This document shows positions 26,862-36,001 of a DNA stretch of 64,000 bases, piece by piece. A model generated the notes under the pieces. It searched no databases. It was given only the letters and a program-made list of their open reading frames with translations, and was not told the origin of the DNA. Numbering within the stretch: position 1 is the first letter of the stretch; every line of letters starts with the position of its first letter. The translations under genes were made by a program, and so were the position numbers. Source of the DNA: Brevibacterium sp. 'Marine' (lineage in GTDB: Bacteria > Actinomycetota > Actinomycetes > Actinomycetales > Brevibacteriaceae); NCBI RefSeq assembly GCF_012844365.1, contig NZ_CP051626.1, positions 4,092,001-4,156,000 on the forward strand. Reading direction: 5' to 3'.

Positions 26862-28073
26862 ATGGCCGACTCCGCGACGAACGACGAGATCATCGCCTTC
26901 CGCCTCCGCGCCCATCACCTCGATGAGCGACTCAGCCACAACTCACTCCTTGACGCCGCGGGAGCCTGCGGCATCCAGAACAGCCCACCGGGATCCGCGC
27001 TGACTTCGCTCCATGCACGAGTCGAGGGCATGAGTGCGACGGCGTTAGATTCGGCCGTCGAAGAGGAGAAGTCTCTGCTCCAGAGCTGGTGCATGCGAGG
27101 GGCACCCCATTTCTTTCCCGCTGCCGATCTCCCGGTCTTCACCACCGGGGTCGAACCGACGAGTGAGAAGGCGATGCGCCATTTCGTCCTCGGAGTCGAA
27201 CAGTCGGTCGATTCGCTCGGGATCCCGCTGAGCCAGATCCTCGATCGGGTCGAGCAGGAGATCGCCGGGGTGCTCAGAGGGCGGAGGATGACGATCACCG
27301 AGCTCGGCGAGGAACTCGCCGACGTGCTCGCAAACTCCCTGACGACGAAACAGCGACGCACATGGGAATCTCAGGGCCCGTATGCGAGGGGCCAGAGCCT
27401 CGGTGCCGGAGTGATCCACTTCTGCATTCGACTGCTCACTCTGCGGCAGATCCTCTGCTTCGCCCCGCGCGAGGGAAACACGGCTCCATTCGTTCTGCTC
27501 GACGAATGGATCGACGATCCTTCGATCGCCTCCTCGACCGCATCCGACGAGAGCGAACGCGACCGGGCCCGGTCCGAACTGCTGCGACGCTATCTTCACT
27601 GCTATGGACCGTCGACGCGGGCCGACTTCGCCGCATGGATCGGAATCCGGTCCACGGAGGCGAAACCATGGTGGGACCTGATCGCCGGAGAGATCACCGA
27701 AATCGATCGCGGGCGACGGACCTGGATGCTCGCCGAGGATGTCGATCAGCTGCATCGCGCGCAGCTTCCGCACGGCGTCCGTCTGCTTCCCCCACACGAT
27801 CCCTATACGCAGATGCGGGATCGGGAGACGATCGCGTCCAAGGACTTCCATCGGGAGATCTGGAAGACCGTGGGCGATCCAGGAGCGCTGCTGGTCGACG
27901 GCCGGATCGCGGGGACCTGGAGGGCGCGGAAGCGGAATCGACGACTGAGCATGACGATCGCACCGTTCGGCACCGTCCCGAAGTCGGTGAAGAGCGCGCT
28001 GACCGCTGAGGCAGAGGCGATCGGCGCACTGCGCGAGGCAGACGCCGTCGACATCGAGTTCACGTCAGACTGA
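26862..28073 (+). CDS. Winged-helix DNA-binding domain protein (HTH_42 / YcaQ-like)
   Basis: 403 residues. Features include RLRAHHLDERL near the start, QSWCMRGAPHFFPAADL, and the ARWxG-like arrangement RYLHCYGPSTRADFAAWIGI. The C-terminal GRIAGTWRARKRNRRLSMTI is also typical of the HTH_42 family. Relatives include YcaQ and AlkX, DNA glycosylases that unhook interstrand crosslinks; the actinobacterial branch is mostly uncharacterised. The catalytic QxQ of YcaQ was not identified here, so glycosylase activity is uncertain. Confidence 0.8.
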   Translation: MADSATNDEIIAFRLRAHHLDERLSHNSLLDAAGACGIQNSPPGSALTSLHARVEGMSATALDSAVEEEKSLLQSWCMRGAPHFFPAADLPVFTTGVEPTSEKAMRHFVLGVEQSVDSLGIPLSQILDRVEQEIAGVLRGRRMTITELGEELADVLANSLTTKQRRTWESQGPYARGQSLGAGVIHFCIRLLTLRQILCFAPREGNTAPFVLLDEWIDDPSIASSTASDESERDRARSELLRRYLHCYGPSTRADFAAWIGIRSTEAKPWWDLIAGEITEIDRGRRTWMLAEDVDQLHRAQLPHGVRLLPPHDPYTQMRDRETIASKDFHREIWKTVGDPGALLVDGRIAGTWRARKRNRRLSMTIAPFGTVPKSVKSALTAEAEAIGALREADAVDIEFTSD

Positions 28074-28075
28074 GA

Positions 28076-28906
28076 TCATTCGGCGAGTTCACTGATCAGC
28101 AGACGGGCGAGGGCTCCGAGCCGGAATCGCTCGGGGATCACGGTTCTGATTCCCTGTTCATGCAGCGGTGCTGCTGTGACGTCGCCGACTGCTGCCGCCA
28201 CCACCGATTCGTTGAACGCCTCGATCACGGCCGGCAGCAGTGCCTGCTCGTCGGCTGCGGTGAGGAATGCTGCCGCCCCGGGTGCTGAGGTGAAGGCCAC
28301 GGCGTCGCACCTGCGCTGCGCGACGAGGCCGACCGCGTCGATCACGGCAGCCGGATCGGGCGCCGGGCCCCACCGGTAGATGACGAGGGAGCGGACGTCG
28401 GCGCCTGCCGCGACGAAGGCCTCATCGAGTCCGTCGGCTCCGGCACCGTGATGCTGTACGGCGATCCGCTGACCATCCACGCCCTCGCCGAGGAGGACCT
28501 GCTGGATCTCTGCGCTCGTCTCGGAGTCCGCGATCCAGTGAGGGCTCAGTCCGGCCGCCTGAATCGCTCCACGTGCCTTGGGACCGCGGGCGTAGATCCG
28601 AGCTCCGGCGAGCATCGCGTGCCATTCCTCGCGCAGACCCGCGGCTTCAGCCACGTCGCCCCAGCCGGTGAATCCGACTCCGGTCGTGACCACGACGATG
28701 TCCGGCCGGTCCGCGATGAGTTCACGGGTGCGTGTCACAAGCTCGGGGTCATCGCTGTGCGGGATGACGGACAGGGTCGGGGCGTGCACGATCTTGGCAC
28801 CATGACGCTCGAGGGCGGCGGCGAGCTGCTCCGCGCGCCGCTGAGCGGTGAGCACGATGCGACGCCCGGCCAGCTCGTCGCCTAAGTCAGTACGGGGCTG
28901 GTTCAT
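28076..28906 (-). CDS. Uroporphyrinogen-III synthase (HemD)-like protein
   Basis: 276 residues. GRRIVLTAQRRAEQLAAALERHG at the start, then VVTTGVGFTGW and CDAVAFTSAPGAAAFL, match the HemD fold of two Rossmann-like lobes. It lies away from any other heme gene, like the HemD-like/regulator proteins of actinobacteria (for example Rv0260c), so a role other than heme synthesis is possible. ATG 28906 has AGGA upstream. GTG 28933 overlaps the LysR stop (GTGA) and is an alternative start. Confidence 0.82.
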   Translation of the reverse strand: MNQPRTDLGDELAGRRIVLTAQRRAEQLAAALERHGAKIVHAPTLSVIPHSDDPELVTRTRELIADRPDIVVVTTGVGFTGWGDVAEAAGLREEWHAMLAGARIYARGPKARGAIQAAGLSPHWIADSETSAEIQQVLLGEGVDGQRIAVQHHGAGADGLDEAFVAAGADVRSLVIYRWGPAPDPAAVIDAVGLVAQRRCDAVAFTSAPGAAAFLTAADEQALLPAVIEAFNESVVAAAVGDVTAAPLHEQGIRTVIPERFRLGALARLLISELAE

Positions 28907-28929
28907 GCTCACATCCTGGTCGCGCCGCC

Positions 28930-29844
28930 TCACCGGGGCAACTTTCGTCCTTCGAGAGCAGCCTGGTGGGCGAGCATCTCATCCTTGAGCCCCTGCACGA
29001 CGGCGGCGATGGCCGGCCGGCGCATCGAATCGGGCCTGAGCACCATCCAGTAGGGCAGGCGCTCGGCCACCGAATCGGAAAAGAGTCGCACGAGGTCGGG
29101 GTGCCGGTCGGCCATGAAACACGGGAGGAATCCGATGCCGGCTCCCGCCCGGGTCGCTTCGACGTGGACGAAGACGTTCGTCGAGGTCAGCGCATCCTTC
29201 ATCTCGGGAAACAGCCGCCTCGGCGCGTCGAGGTCGTCGACCTGGAGCATCGAATCGACGAAATAGACGAGTCGATGGTCGCTCACGTCCTCCACCGAGG
29301 CGGGGGTGCCCTCGGACGCCAGATAGTCGCGTGAGGCGTAGAGGCCGAGTTCGTAGTCACCGAGCCTGATCGCCTCCGCCCGGTGCACGCGCGGTTCCCC
29401 GACGACGACCTCGATGTCGAGACCGGACCGCTGCTGCAGGGCCTGTCTGGTGACGGTGACGATCTCGACGCTCAGCCCGGAATGTCGACGTCGCAGCTTC
29501 GCGACCGCCGGGGAGGCGATATAGGCGCTGAACCCGTCCGTTGCGGTCATCCTCACCACTCCGGACACCGTGTCCGGACCCTGACCGGGACTCTCGAGTT
29601 CGGCGACCGCGGTCTCCATCTGTTCGGCCACCGCGACGGCTCGTTCCCCGAGGTCGGTCAGCTCCCATCCGTCGTCCGAGCGGGCCAGCACGCGTCCGCC
29701 CAAGGACTTCTCCAAGGCGGCGATGCGGCGGGAGACCGTCGAGTGGGTGAGACCGAGGTTGTGTGCCGCCGTCGTGAACTTGGCGGTGCGGGAGACGGCC
29801 AGCAGCACGAGCAGATCGTTGGGAGTGGTGTCCATGTCAGCCAT
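28930..29844 (-). CDS. LysR-family transcriptional regulator
   Basis: 304 residues. The N-terminal winged helix spans about residues 7-66 (LLVLLAVSRTAKFTTAAHNLGLTHSTVSRRIAALEKSLG) and the effector domain follows. Length is normal. It is immediately upstream of the HemD-like gene on the same strand and its stop overlaps that gene's alternative GTG start, so both are probably co-transcribed. The ligand is unknown. Confidence 0.92.
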   Translation of the reverse strand: MADMDTTPNDLLVLLAVSRTAKFTTAAHNLGLTHSTVSRRIAALEKSLGGRVLARSDDGWELTDLGERAVAVAEQMETAVAELESPGQGPDTVSGVVRMTATDGFSAYIASPAVAKLRRRHSGLSVEIVTVTRQALQQRSGLDIEVVVGEPRVHRAEAIRLGDYELGLYASRDYLASEGTPASVEDVSDHRLVYFVDSMLQVDDLDAPRRLFPEMKDALTSTNVFVHVEATRAGAGIGFLPCFMADRHPDLVRLFSDSVAERLPYWMVLRPDSMRRPAIAAVVQGLKDEMLAHQAALEGRKLPR

Positions 29845-29898
29845 GGTGGCACACCCTCACGACCGACACCGGGTCCTCGGTGCCCTGTCTTCGGGTCG

Positions 29899-30600
29899 TC
29901 AGCGCACGTGCTGCTGCGACAGCGAGCGCGTCCAGCGCAGCAGCACGACGATCAGACAGATGAGGAACACGATCCCCGAGGTGACCAGCCCAGTGACGAG
30001 GATGCCGATATCGGTGGGCAGATCCACGTCGTCGGCCGGTTTGGTCAGTGCCTTCCCCTCGGGGTCGATGAGGACGGAGATCGTGTCGCCTTCATCGAAG
30101 TCGTCGTATCCGTCCTTGCCGCGGTAGATCAGCGGTTCGGCGACGGGGGTGCCGTCGGTGCGTTCGAGGCTGTAGGTATGAACATAGACCTGCCGCGATC
30201 TGGGCGGATTGGAACTGTGCACGGTCTTCTGCTCGACTTGATGATCGGCGACGACCACCTCGGTGAGTTCGCCCGCTTGAGACAAAGCGAGATCCTCGCC
30301 GAGCATCACAGTGCCGATGAGCGCAATGGCCACGAATGGTCCGGTGTACCAATATGCCGGCGTGTGTCCCATGAACCTGCGCATCGCCAGAGTGACGCCG
30401 AGGAACACGAAGCATCCGAGGATGATGGTAAGCACCAGCTGGTCCGGATACAGGTATCCGATCGTGAAGACCGCACCCGTGCCGACGAAGAAGACAGCAC
30501 CGGTGATGATAATGGTCAGCGGATTCCGAGTGCCTTGGTTCCAGCGGCGCTCACTCTTTCCGCCGTCATCCCACTTGCCGCGCATCCAGTAGGCGTCCAT
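29899..30600 (-). CDS. DUF3592-like membrane protein
   Basis: 233 residues. Three hydrophobic segments lie at about 29-50, 55-75 and 85-105, then a soluble beta-rich part (VYVHTYSLERTDGTP, YDDFDEGDTISVLIDPEG). A final helix (GLVTSGIVFLICLIVVLL) follows. The DEGDTISVLIDPEG stretch resembles the DUF3592 domain. Function is unknown. It follows dnaB by 14 bases on the same strand. Confidence 0.75.
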   Translation of the reverse strand: MDAYWMRGKWDDGGKSERRWNQGTRNPLTIIITGAVFFVGTGAVFTIGYLYPDQLVLTIILGCFVFLGVTLAMRRFMGHTPAYWYTGPFVAIALIGTVMLGEDLALSQAGELTEVVVADHQVEQKTVHSSNPPRSRQVYVHTYSLERTDGTPVAEPLIYRGKDGYDDFDEGDTISVLIDPEGKALTKPADDVDLPTDIGILVTGLVTSGIVFLICLIVVLLRWTRSLSQQHVR

Positions 30601-30614
30601 TCAAGCCCCGCTCG

Positions 30615-31952
30615 TCACTGCGGCATGTTGACGAACCGGGACTTCGCACCCTGGAACGCCACGGGAATGTCCATCGTCGGACCGGCACGGTGCTTGGCGA
30701 CGATGATGTCGGCCTCACCGGCACGTTCGTGTTCCTTGTCGTACATGTCCTCACGGTGGATGAGGAGAACCATATCCGCGTCCTGCTCGATCGAACCTGA
30801 CTCACGCAGATCGGAGATCATCGGCCGTTTGTCCGTGCGCTGCTCACTGCCGCGGTTGAGCTGGGACAAAGCGATGACCGGCACTTCGAGCTCTTTGGCC
30901 AGCAGCTTGAGCGAACGCGAGAACTCCGAGACCTCCTGCTGGCGGGATTCGACGCGTTTGCCCGAGGACATCAGCTGCAGGTAGTCGACGCAGACCATCT
31001 GCAGATTGTGCTGCTGTTTGAGCCGTCGGCACTTCGCGCGGATCTCGGTCAGCGCCATGTTCGGCGAATCGTCGACGAACAGCGGCGCATTGTTGATCCG
31101 GGCCTCGGTCGCGGCCAGGGTCGTCCAGTCGTGCGGGCTGAGTTCGCCGCGGCGCAGGTTCTGCAGCGGAATCTCCGACTCGGCCGAGAGCAGACGCATG
31201 ACGAGTTCGTTCTTGCCCATCTCGAGCGAGAAGAACACGGCGGCCGCATCGTTGTGGATCGCAGCCGAACGGATGAAGTCGAGCGCCAGAGTCGACTTGC
31301 CGACACCGGGTCGGGCGGCGATGACGATCATCGTGCCCGGGTGCAGACCGTTGGTGAGGTTGTCGAACTCGGTGAAACCGGTGGGCACACCCGCGGTCTG
31401 CCCATCGGTGTTGCCGTTGCGTTCGATCTCCTGGGCCACCTCGCCGAGGATGTCGGAGAGGATGACGTAGTCCTCCGTCGTATGGCGTTCGGTGACCTTG
31501 TAGATCTCCGCCTGCGCGGAGTTCACGACGTCATCGGTGTCGCCTTCGGCGTCGTAGCCCATCTGGACGATGCGGGTGCCGGCCTCGACGAGGCGGCGCA
31601 GCACGGCCTGTTCGCTGACGATCGCGGCATAGTAGCCGGCGTTGGCGGCGGTCGGGACCGACGAGATGAGGGTGTGCAGGTAGGCGGCGCCGCCGACGCG
31701 GGCGAGGTCACCGGTCTTCGTCAGGTAGTTCGCCACCGTCACCGAGTCTGCGGGCTCACCTCGGGAATAGAGGTCGAGGACCGCCTCGTAGATGGTTTCG
31801 TGAGCGGGCTTGTAGAAGTCATCACCATTCATCGTCTCGACGCAGTCGGCGATGGCGTCCTTCGACAGAAGCATCGCACCGAGCACGCTCTGCTCGGCCT
31901 CGACGTCCTGCGGAGGGGTCCTCAGACCGTCATAGCCCTGCTCGTTGCTCAC
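30615..31952 (-). CDS. dnaB: Replicative DNA helicase DnaB
   Basis: 445 residues. The N-terminal DnaG-interacting domain begins PPQDVEAEQSVLGAMLLSKDA. The RecA-like ATPase domain has Walker A ARPGVGKST near residue 215 and Walker B VDYLQLM. The SIEQDADMV motif is present and no intein interrupts the gene. It starts with GTG, with AGGAA ahead. In mycobacteria it follows rplI directly; here about 15 kb of other genes separates it from rplI. Confidence 0.97.
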   Translation of the reverse strand: MSNEQGYDGLRTPPQDVEAEQSVLGAMLLSKDAIADCVETMNGDDFYKPAHETIYEAVLDLYSRGEPADSVTVANYLTKTGDLARVGGAAYLHTLISSVPTAANAGYYAAIVSEQAVLRRLVEAGTRIVQMGYDAEGDTDDVVNSAQAEIYKVTERHTTEDYVILSDILGEVAQEIERNGNTDGQTAGVPTGFTEFDNLTNGLHPGTMIVIAARPGVGKSTLALDFIRSAAIHNDAAAVFFSLEMGKNELVMRLLSAESEIPLQNLRRGELSPHDWTTLAATEARINNAPLFVDDSPNMALTEIRAKCRRLKQQHNLQMVCVDYLQLMSSGKRVESRQQEVSEFSRSLKLLAKELEVPVIALSQLNRGSEQRTDKRPMISDLRESGSIEQDADMVLLIHREDMYDKEHERAGEADIIVAKHRAGPTMDIPVAFQGAKSRFVNMPQ

Positions 31953-32106
31953 TCGATTTCCTCTTCCTCACAGCATCGGATCGCCCACCCTCATGTGGTG
32001 CGCTCCAACTGTACCCGGAGACCCGGGGAGGGTCCCATCGGCTCGACACCTGCCATCGTAGGATGCGGCACTGACACCGAATCTCAGTCCCGAGTCCTCC
32101 CGAATC

Positions 32107-33486
32107 TCAGTCCCGGGACCTCCCGGCCGTGGCCACGGAGTGCAGAATCGGCTTCGTCAGCTGCAGTCCACCACGGATGATTCCGATGCCGACGACCACG
32201 GTGAGCAGGATCGTGAGGAAGGTGACCGGCTTGAACACGAGCGCGGCTCCGGCCAGGGGCAGGACGAGCAGCAGCCCGAGCCCTCCGGCCAACAGGGACA
32301 CCCAGATCGCCGGGGCCATGACGGCCCGGACCAGCGCACGGTGCAGAAGCCTGGGATCGGCACCGGCGGCATAGAGGTCGGAGAAGGTGTCGGCTCGGTC
32401 GTAGATGTCGGCGACCTGGTTGATCACTGCCGAGACACTGATGAGCACGATGGCGATGCCCATGACGAGCAGCACCCCGGTGAACATGTCGTGGAAGAGG
32501 TGGGTCTCGGCCTCACTCACTCCCACATCTGAGTCCTCGGCGGCATCGATTCCGAGCTGGGACAGGGCGACGCCGGACCCGCAGACGGCTGCGGTGAAGG
32601 CCGCCATCGCCAGGCCGGACACGCGTCGCCAGAACCGTTTGGGTTCGTCGGAGACCAAACGAGCCGCGATGAGGCGCTCCGGGGTGGCGGCCCGCCGACC
32701 GGACAGGTGAGCGAACCAGCGGATGAGGAGTCCGCCGACGAGGTCGACGACGACGAGTCCGAGGACCAGGAAGCCGACGGTCACGCCGAGGACGACTCCG
32801 AGACCGAGGTCGGCCTTCGTCAACGCGAAGACGATCGGCAGCGCGATGACGGCGGCGACGGCGACGATGACACGGCCGAGCGGGAACTTCCGCTCCAGGC
32901 TCTTCGTGCGCACGCCCAACGGGGAGACCGCGACCTTGCGCAGACCCAGCAGGGCCGAACCCGCGCAGACCAGGGCGAGGAAGACGACCACGACGAGGAT
33001 GAGCCACGCGGGCATGAGCATGTTCTGGTACCCGATGGGTTCGCCCATGAAGTGGATGAAGCTGACCGGCAGCGCCAGTCCGAGATACCCGAGCATCCCG
33101 AGGATGATGCCGGCCAGGGCCGGGATCAGCGGTTCGGCCACGGCGAGCGCGGTGATCTGGGACCGTCTGGCCCCGAGCAGCGACATCGTCGACAGCCGTT
33201 CGTCCTGCCGACGTGCCGACAGGGTCGCCGAGGCCGATGCCAGGGTGGCCGCGGGGATGATCAGCAGAGCCGTGGCCAGGCCCGCGAGGGTCTTGTACAT
33301 GATGTCGAGACCCGCGTCCGCGGGATCGGGGCTCGGTGGGATCTGGAAGAACATCCAGGCCCCGGCGGCCACGGTGAGGAACAGCGTGGCACACGCGAAG
33401 AACGCGGCGGCCACGAGCAGGGAACTCGCCGAGGTCAGCGATCTGCGTCCGAGGACGAGGGGAACGGCTGTCAACGACGTGGACAT
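32107..33486 (-). CDS. FtsX-like ABC transporter permease (second copy of pair)
   Basis: 459 residues with many membrane helices. The start MSTSLTAVPLVLGRRSLTSASS leads into AAAFFACATLFLTVAAGAWMFF. ARRQDERLSTMSLLGARRSQITALAVAEPLIPALAG is a typical FtsX-domain stretch. I chose ATG 33486 with GGAG ahead; the upstream in-frame part overlaps the neighbouring permease and is not family-like. It is the last gene of the three-gene ABC operon and is clearly paralogous to the permease before it. Confidence 0.88.
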   Translation of the reverse strand: MSTSLTAVPLVLGRRSLTSASSLLVAAAFFACATLFLTVAAGAWMFFQIPPSPDPADAGLDIMYKTLAGLATALLIIPAATLASASATLSARRQDERLSTMSLLGARRSQITALAVAEPLIPALAGIILGMLGYLGLALPVSFIHFMGEPIGYQNMLMPAWLILVVVVFLALVCAGSALLGLRKVAVSPLGVRTKSLERKFPLGRVIVAVAAVIALPIVFALTKADLGLGVVLGVTVGFLVLGLVVVDLVGGLLIRWFAHLSGRRAATPERLIAARLVSDEPKRFWRRVSGLAMAAFTAAVCGSGVALSQLGIDAAEDSDVGVSEAETHLFHDMFTGVLLVMGIAIVLISVSAVINQVADIYDRADTFSDLYAAGADPRLLHRALVRAVMAPAIWVSLLAGGLGLLLVLPLAGAALVFKPVTFLTILLTVVVGIGIIRGGLQLTKPILHSVATAGRSRD

Positions 33487-33497
33487 TGTGTCTCCTC

Positions 33498-34919
33498 TCA
33501 GGCCATGGTCGCCTCGGCGGTGGCCCGGTTCTCGGGTGCCGCCTCGGCGAGGATGCGGTTGTCGGGATCGATCTCGGTGACCCGGCGGACGAGCGGGCGG
33601 GTGACCTGCAGCCCCAGCCACACCATCGCAACCCCGGCCACGAGGACGGCGGCGACGGTTCCGATGGTCAGCGGATCGCCGAGGTCGCTCACCGAAGCCA
33701 TCAGCCAGGCGAGGATCCCGCCGAGGAACAGGGAGACGACGGTGACCAGCAGGATCGGCGACATCACGGCGTTGACGGTCACCCGGTGCATCATCTGCTG
33801 GGTCATACCGGCGGCGTGGAGCTCACGGTAGGTCTGAGCCCGGTCGAGGATGTCAGCGGCTTGGTTGATCGTGGCCGAGACGATGACGAGGACGAACGCG
33901 ATGACCAGGGTGAGGATGAGCCCGGTGAAGATATCGTCGCCGAGGTGGGCGTACGGACCCATGACCGCGCGGTCCTCGGCGGTGAGACCCTCCTGACCGC
34001 TGCGCATCATCGCCGTTCCCGCCCCGCCGACGACGGCGATGAAGGTGATCATCGCCAGCCCGGCGACCCGGCGCCAGTACTGTCCGGGGGCGTCGGCGAT
34101 CATTCCTGCCGCCATCACCGAGGCGGGACCGCGGGCGATTCGGCCTGCGATGCCGGCGTGGATGCGGATGCACAGGACGCCGAGGACGCTGATGAGCAGG
34201 AGGGTGATGCCGATCGTTGCGATGCTGTACATGATCGTCACCGCCGTCGGCAGCTCCATCTGTGTGGAGACATAGGTCGCGACGGCCACGACGAGGACGA
34301 GCACGATGGCCGTGATGACGCGGGCCAGGGGGAACTTGCGCGCCAGCGACCGGGTGCGCACGCCCAGCGGGGATATCGTGATCTTGCGCAGGCCGATGAG
34401 CGAGGCGAGCAGGCAGACGGCCAGGAGGCCCGCGACGACTGCGGCGAGCAGCCAGACCGGCATGAGCAGAGCCTGATAGCCCAGGGGTTCGCCGACGAAC
34501 GTGATGAAGCTCAGCGGCCAAGCCACCAGCAGGTAGCCGCCGATTCCGGCGAGGATGCCCGCCGAGGCGGGGATGAAGGGTTCGGCGACGGCGATGAGGC
34601 GGATGGTGCTGCGTTGCGCCCCGAGCAGGGACAGGGTGGAGAGTCGTTCGTCCTGGCGGCGGGCGCTCAATTTCGCCGAGGCGACCCCGAGGCTGGTCGC
34701 GGGGACGACGAGGAAGACCGTGGCGAGGACAGCGAGGAGCTGGTAGAGCTCGGCCACCTCGGCGTATCCGGTGACCTCGGGGCGGTCGATGAACGCCCAG
34801 GCGCCGGCGGCCACGGTGAGGAAGATCGTCGAGCAGGAGAAGAAGGCGATCCCGACGAGTCGTGACGTCGTCGAGGTCAGGGACGGCTTGGACAGGAGGA
34901 GGGGAAGGATATTCATCAC
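33498..34919 (-). CDS. FtsX-like ABC transporter permease (first copy of pair)
   Basis: 473 residues, multi-helix. It shares with its neighbour the stretches FFSCSTIFLTVAAGAW, LSARRQDERLSTLSLLGAQRS, ISPLGVRTRSLARKFPL and LDRAQTYRELHAAGM, so the two arose by tandem duplication and probably form a heterodimer. The start GTG-ATG at 34919/34916 overlaps the stop of the ATPase gene, implying coupled translation. The substrate may be a peptide or lipid; this is not determined. Confidence 0.9.
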   Translation of the reverse strand: MMNILPLLLSKPSLTSTTSRLVGIAFFSCSTIFLTVAAGAWAFIDRPEVTGYAEVAELYQLLAVLATVFLVVPATSLGVASAKLSARRQDERLSTLSLLGAQRSTIRLIAVAEPFIPASAGILAGIGGYLLVAWPLSFITFVGEPLGYQALLMPVWLLAAVVAGLLAVCLLASLIGLRKITISPLGVRTRSLARKFPLARVITAIVLVLVVAVATYVSTQMELPTAVTIMYSIATIGITLLLISVLGVLCIRIHAGIAGRIARGPASVMAAGMIADAPGQYWRRVAGLAMITFIAVVGGAGTAMMRSGQEGLTAEDRAVMGPYAHLGDDIFTGLILTLVIAFVLVIVSATINQAADILDRAQTYRELHAAGMTQQMMHRVTVNAVMSPILLVTVVSLFLGGILAWLMASVSDLGDPLTIGTVAAVLVAGVAMVWLGLQVTRPLVRRVTEIDPDNRILAEAAPENRATAEATMA

Positions 34920-35701
34920 TGTGCGGCTTCCCGTAGTGCGGAGTCGGCGACGATGCGGCCATCGGCGAGTCTGACGACCCGGGAGCAGCGGGCGGCGACG
35001 TTCTCATCGTGGGTGACGACGACGAGGGTGGAGCCGCGTCCGACGGTGGAGCCCAGCAGCTCGGTGAGGACTTCAGTCGAGGTTCGGGAGTCGAGGGCGC
35101 CGGTCGGTTCGTCGGCGAAGGTGACGACGGGTTGGGTGACCTGGGCACGGGCGATCGCCACTCTCTGTGCCTGTCCGCCGGAGAGCTGTCCGATCCGCTT
35201 GTTCACGTGCTCGCTCAGACCGAGACGGTCGAGCCAGGCCCGGGCGTGCTGGGTGGCGTCCGAGCGGCTCATACCGGCGAGCATGGCGGCGAGCGCGACA
35301 TTGTCCACGGCGGTGAGTTCGGGCAGGAGCAGCCCCTGCTGGAAGACGAAGCCGAAGACCTCGCGGCGCAGGGCGGTGCGGCCGGATTCCTTGAGGGAGG
35401 TGATCTCGGCGGCCGCGCTGCGGTCGGTCGGCGAGAGTCGGATGTGACCGTCGTCGGGACTGATGATGCCGGCCAGGCAGTGCAGAAGGGTCGTCTTGCC
35501 GGAGCCGGAGGGTCCCATGATGGCCAGGGATTCGCCGAGGCCGATCGTCAGGTCGACTCCGGCGAGAGCGTAGGTCTGGTTGAAGTGCTTCGTGACGGTG
35601 CCGGCGGTGATGATGGCAGAGTGCTGGAGCGAAGAGTTCTGGGTCATCGGGTGCTGGGATGGTGACTGCTGCGCTGCGGCAGGATGCTGTGAAGAAGTCA
35701 T
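34916..35701 (-). CDS. ABC transporter ATP-binding protein (LolD/MacB type)
   Basis: 261 residues. Walker A is GPSGSGKTT, the signature LSGGQAQRVAIARA, Walker B VTFADEPTGALD and the H-loop VVVTHD, all intact. It is the LolD/MacB-type partner of FtsX-like permeases. ATG 35701 has GGAG just ahead; the longer open frame upstream lacks similarity and crosses the divergent promoter region. A Gln/Ser/His-rich N-terminal tail of about 25 residues precedes the domain. It forms an operon with the two permeases. Confidence 0.93.
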   Translation of the reverse strand: MTSSQHPAAAQQSPSQHPMTQNSSLQHSAIITAGTVTKHFNQTYALAGVDLTIGLGESLAIMGPSGSGKTTLLHCLAGIISPDDGHIRLSPTDRSAAAEITSLKESGRTALRREVFGFVFQQGLLLPELTAVDNVALAAMLAGMSRSDATQHARAWLDRLGLSEHVNKRIGQLSGGQAQRVAIARAQVTQPVVTFADEPTGALDSRTSTEVLTELLGSTVGRGSTLVVVTHDENVAARCSRVVRLADGRIVADSALREAAQ

Positions 35702-35965
35702 GTCTCCATGGTTTCTCGCAGTCTGTGCTCCGGCCATGAAGTCAGCCCACAGGTGGGGAGAGGAAAACCCAACTTCTGTTGCGGGAAAGCCGAAGCCGGG
35801 CGCTGCGCTGAATCGGTTCGCCGTTGATGACTGTCGGGCCAGTGACGTGAGGCGGAGCAGCCTCGGCGTAGACTTCGGCTGTTGCCCCGAATCGACGGGA
35901 CGGACCGCCGAGGCGGTGATCGACGGCACGGTCGGCAATCTCGTCGGACGCGCCCGCCAGGAGGA

Positions 35966-36001
35966 ATGAGTTTGTTCCAGCGCACCACATACCGATCATG
36001 A
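35966..36001 (+). CDS. Possible 11-residue leader peptide ahead of the FUSC gene
   Basis: ATG 35966 reads 11 codons (MSLFQRTTYRS) and stops at TGA 35999-36001, overlapping the next ATG at 35998. AGGAGG lies directly before the ATG, with a spacing of only about one base, which is unusually close. The main gene has no ribosome site of its own, so this ORF could carry ribosomes onto it. Evidence is positional only. Confidence 0.3.
   Translation: MSLFQRTTYRS

Noticed and set aside
32707..34865. Long forward-strand open frames opposite the two permease genes
   Set aside because: Composition is charged and repetitive (many Asp, Gly, Arg), as expected of antisense frames of membrane proteins; no start signal.
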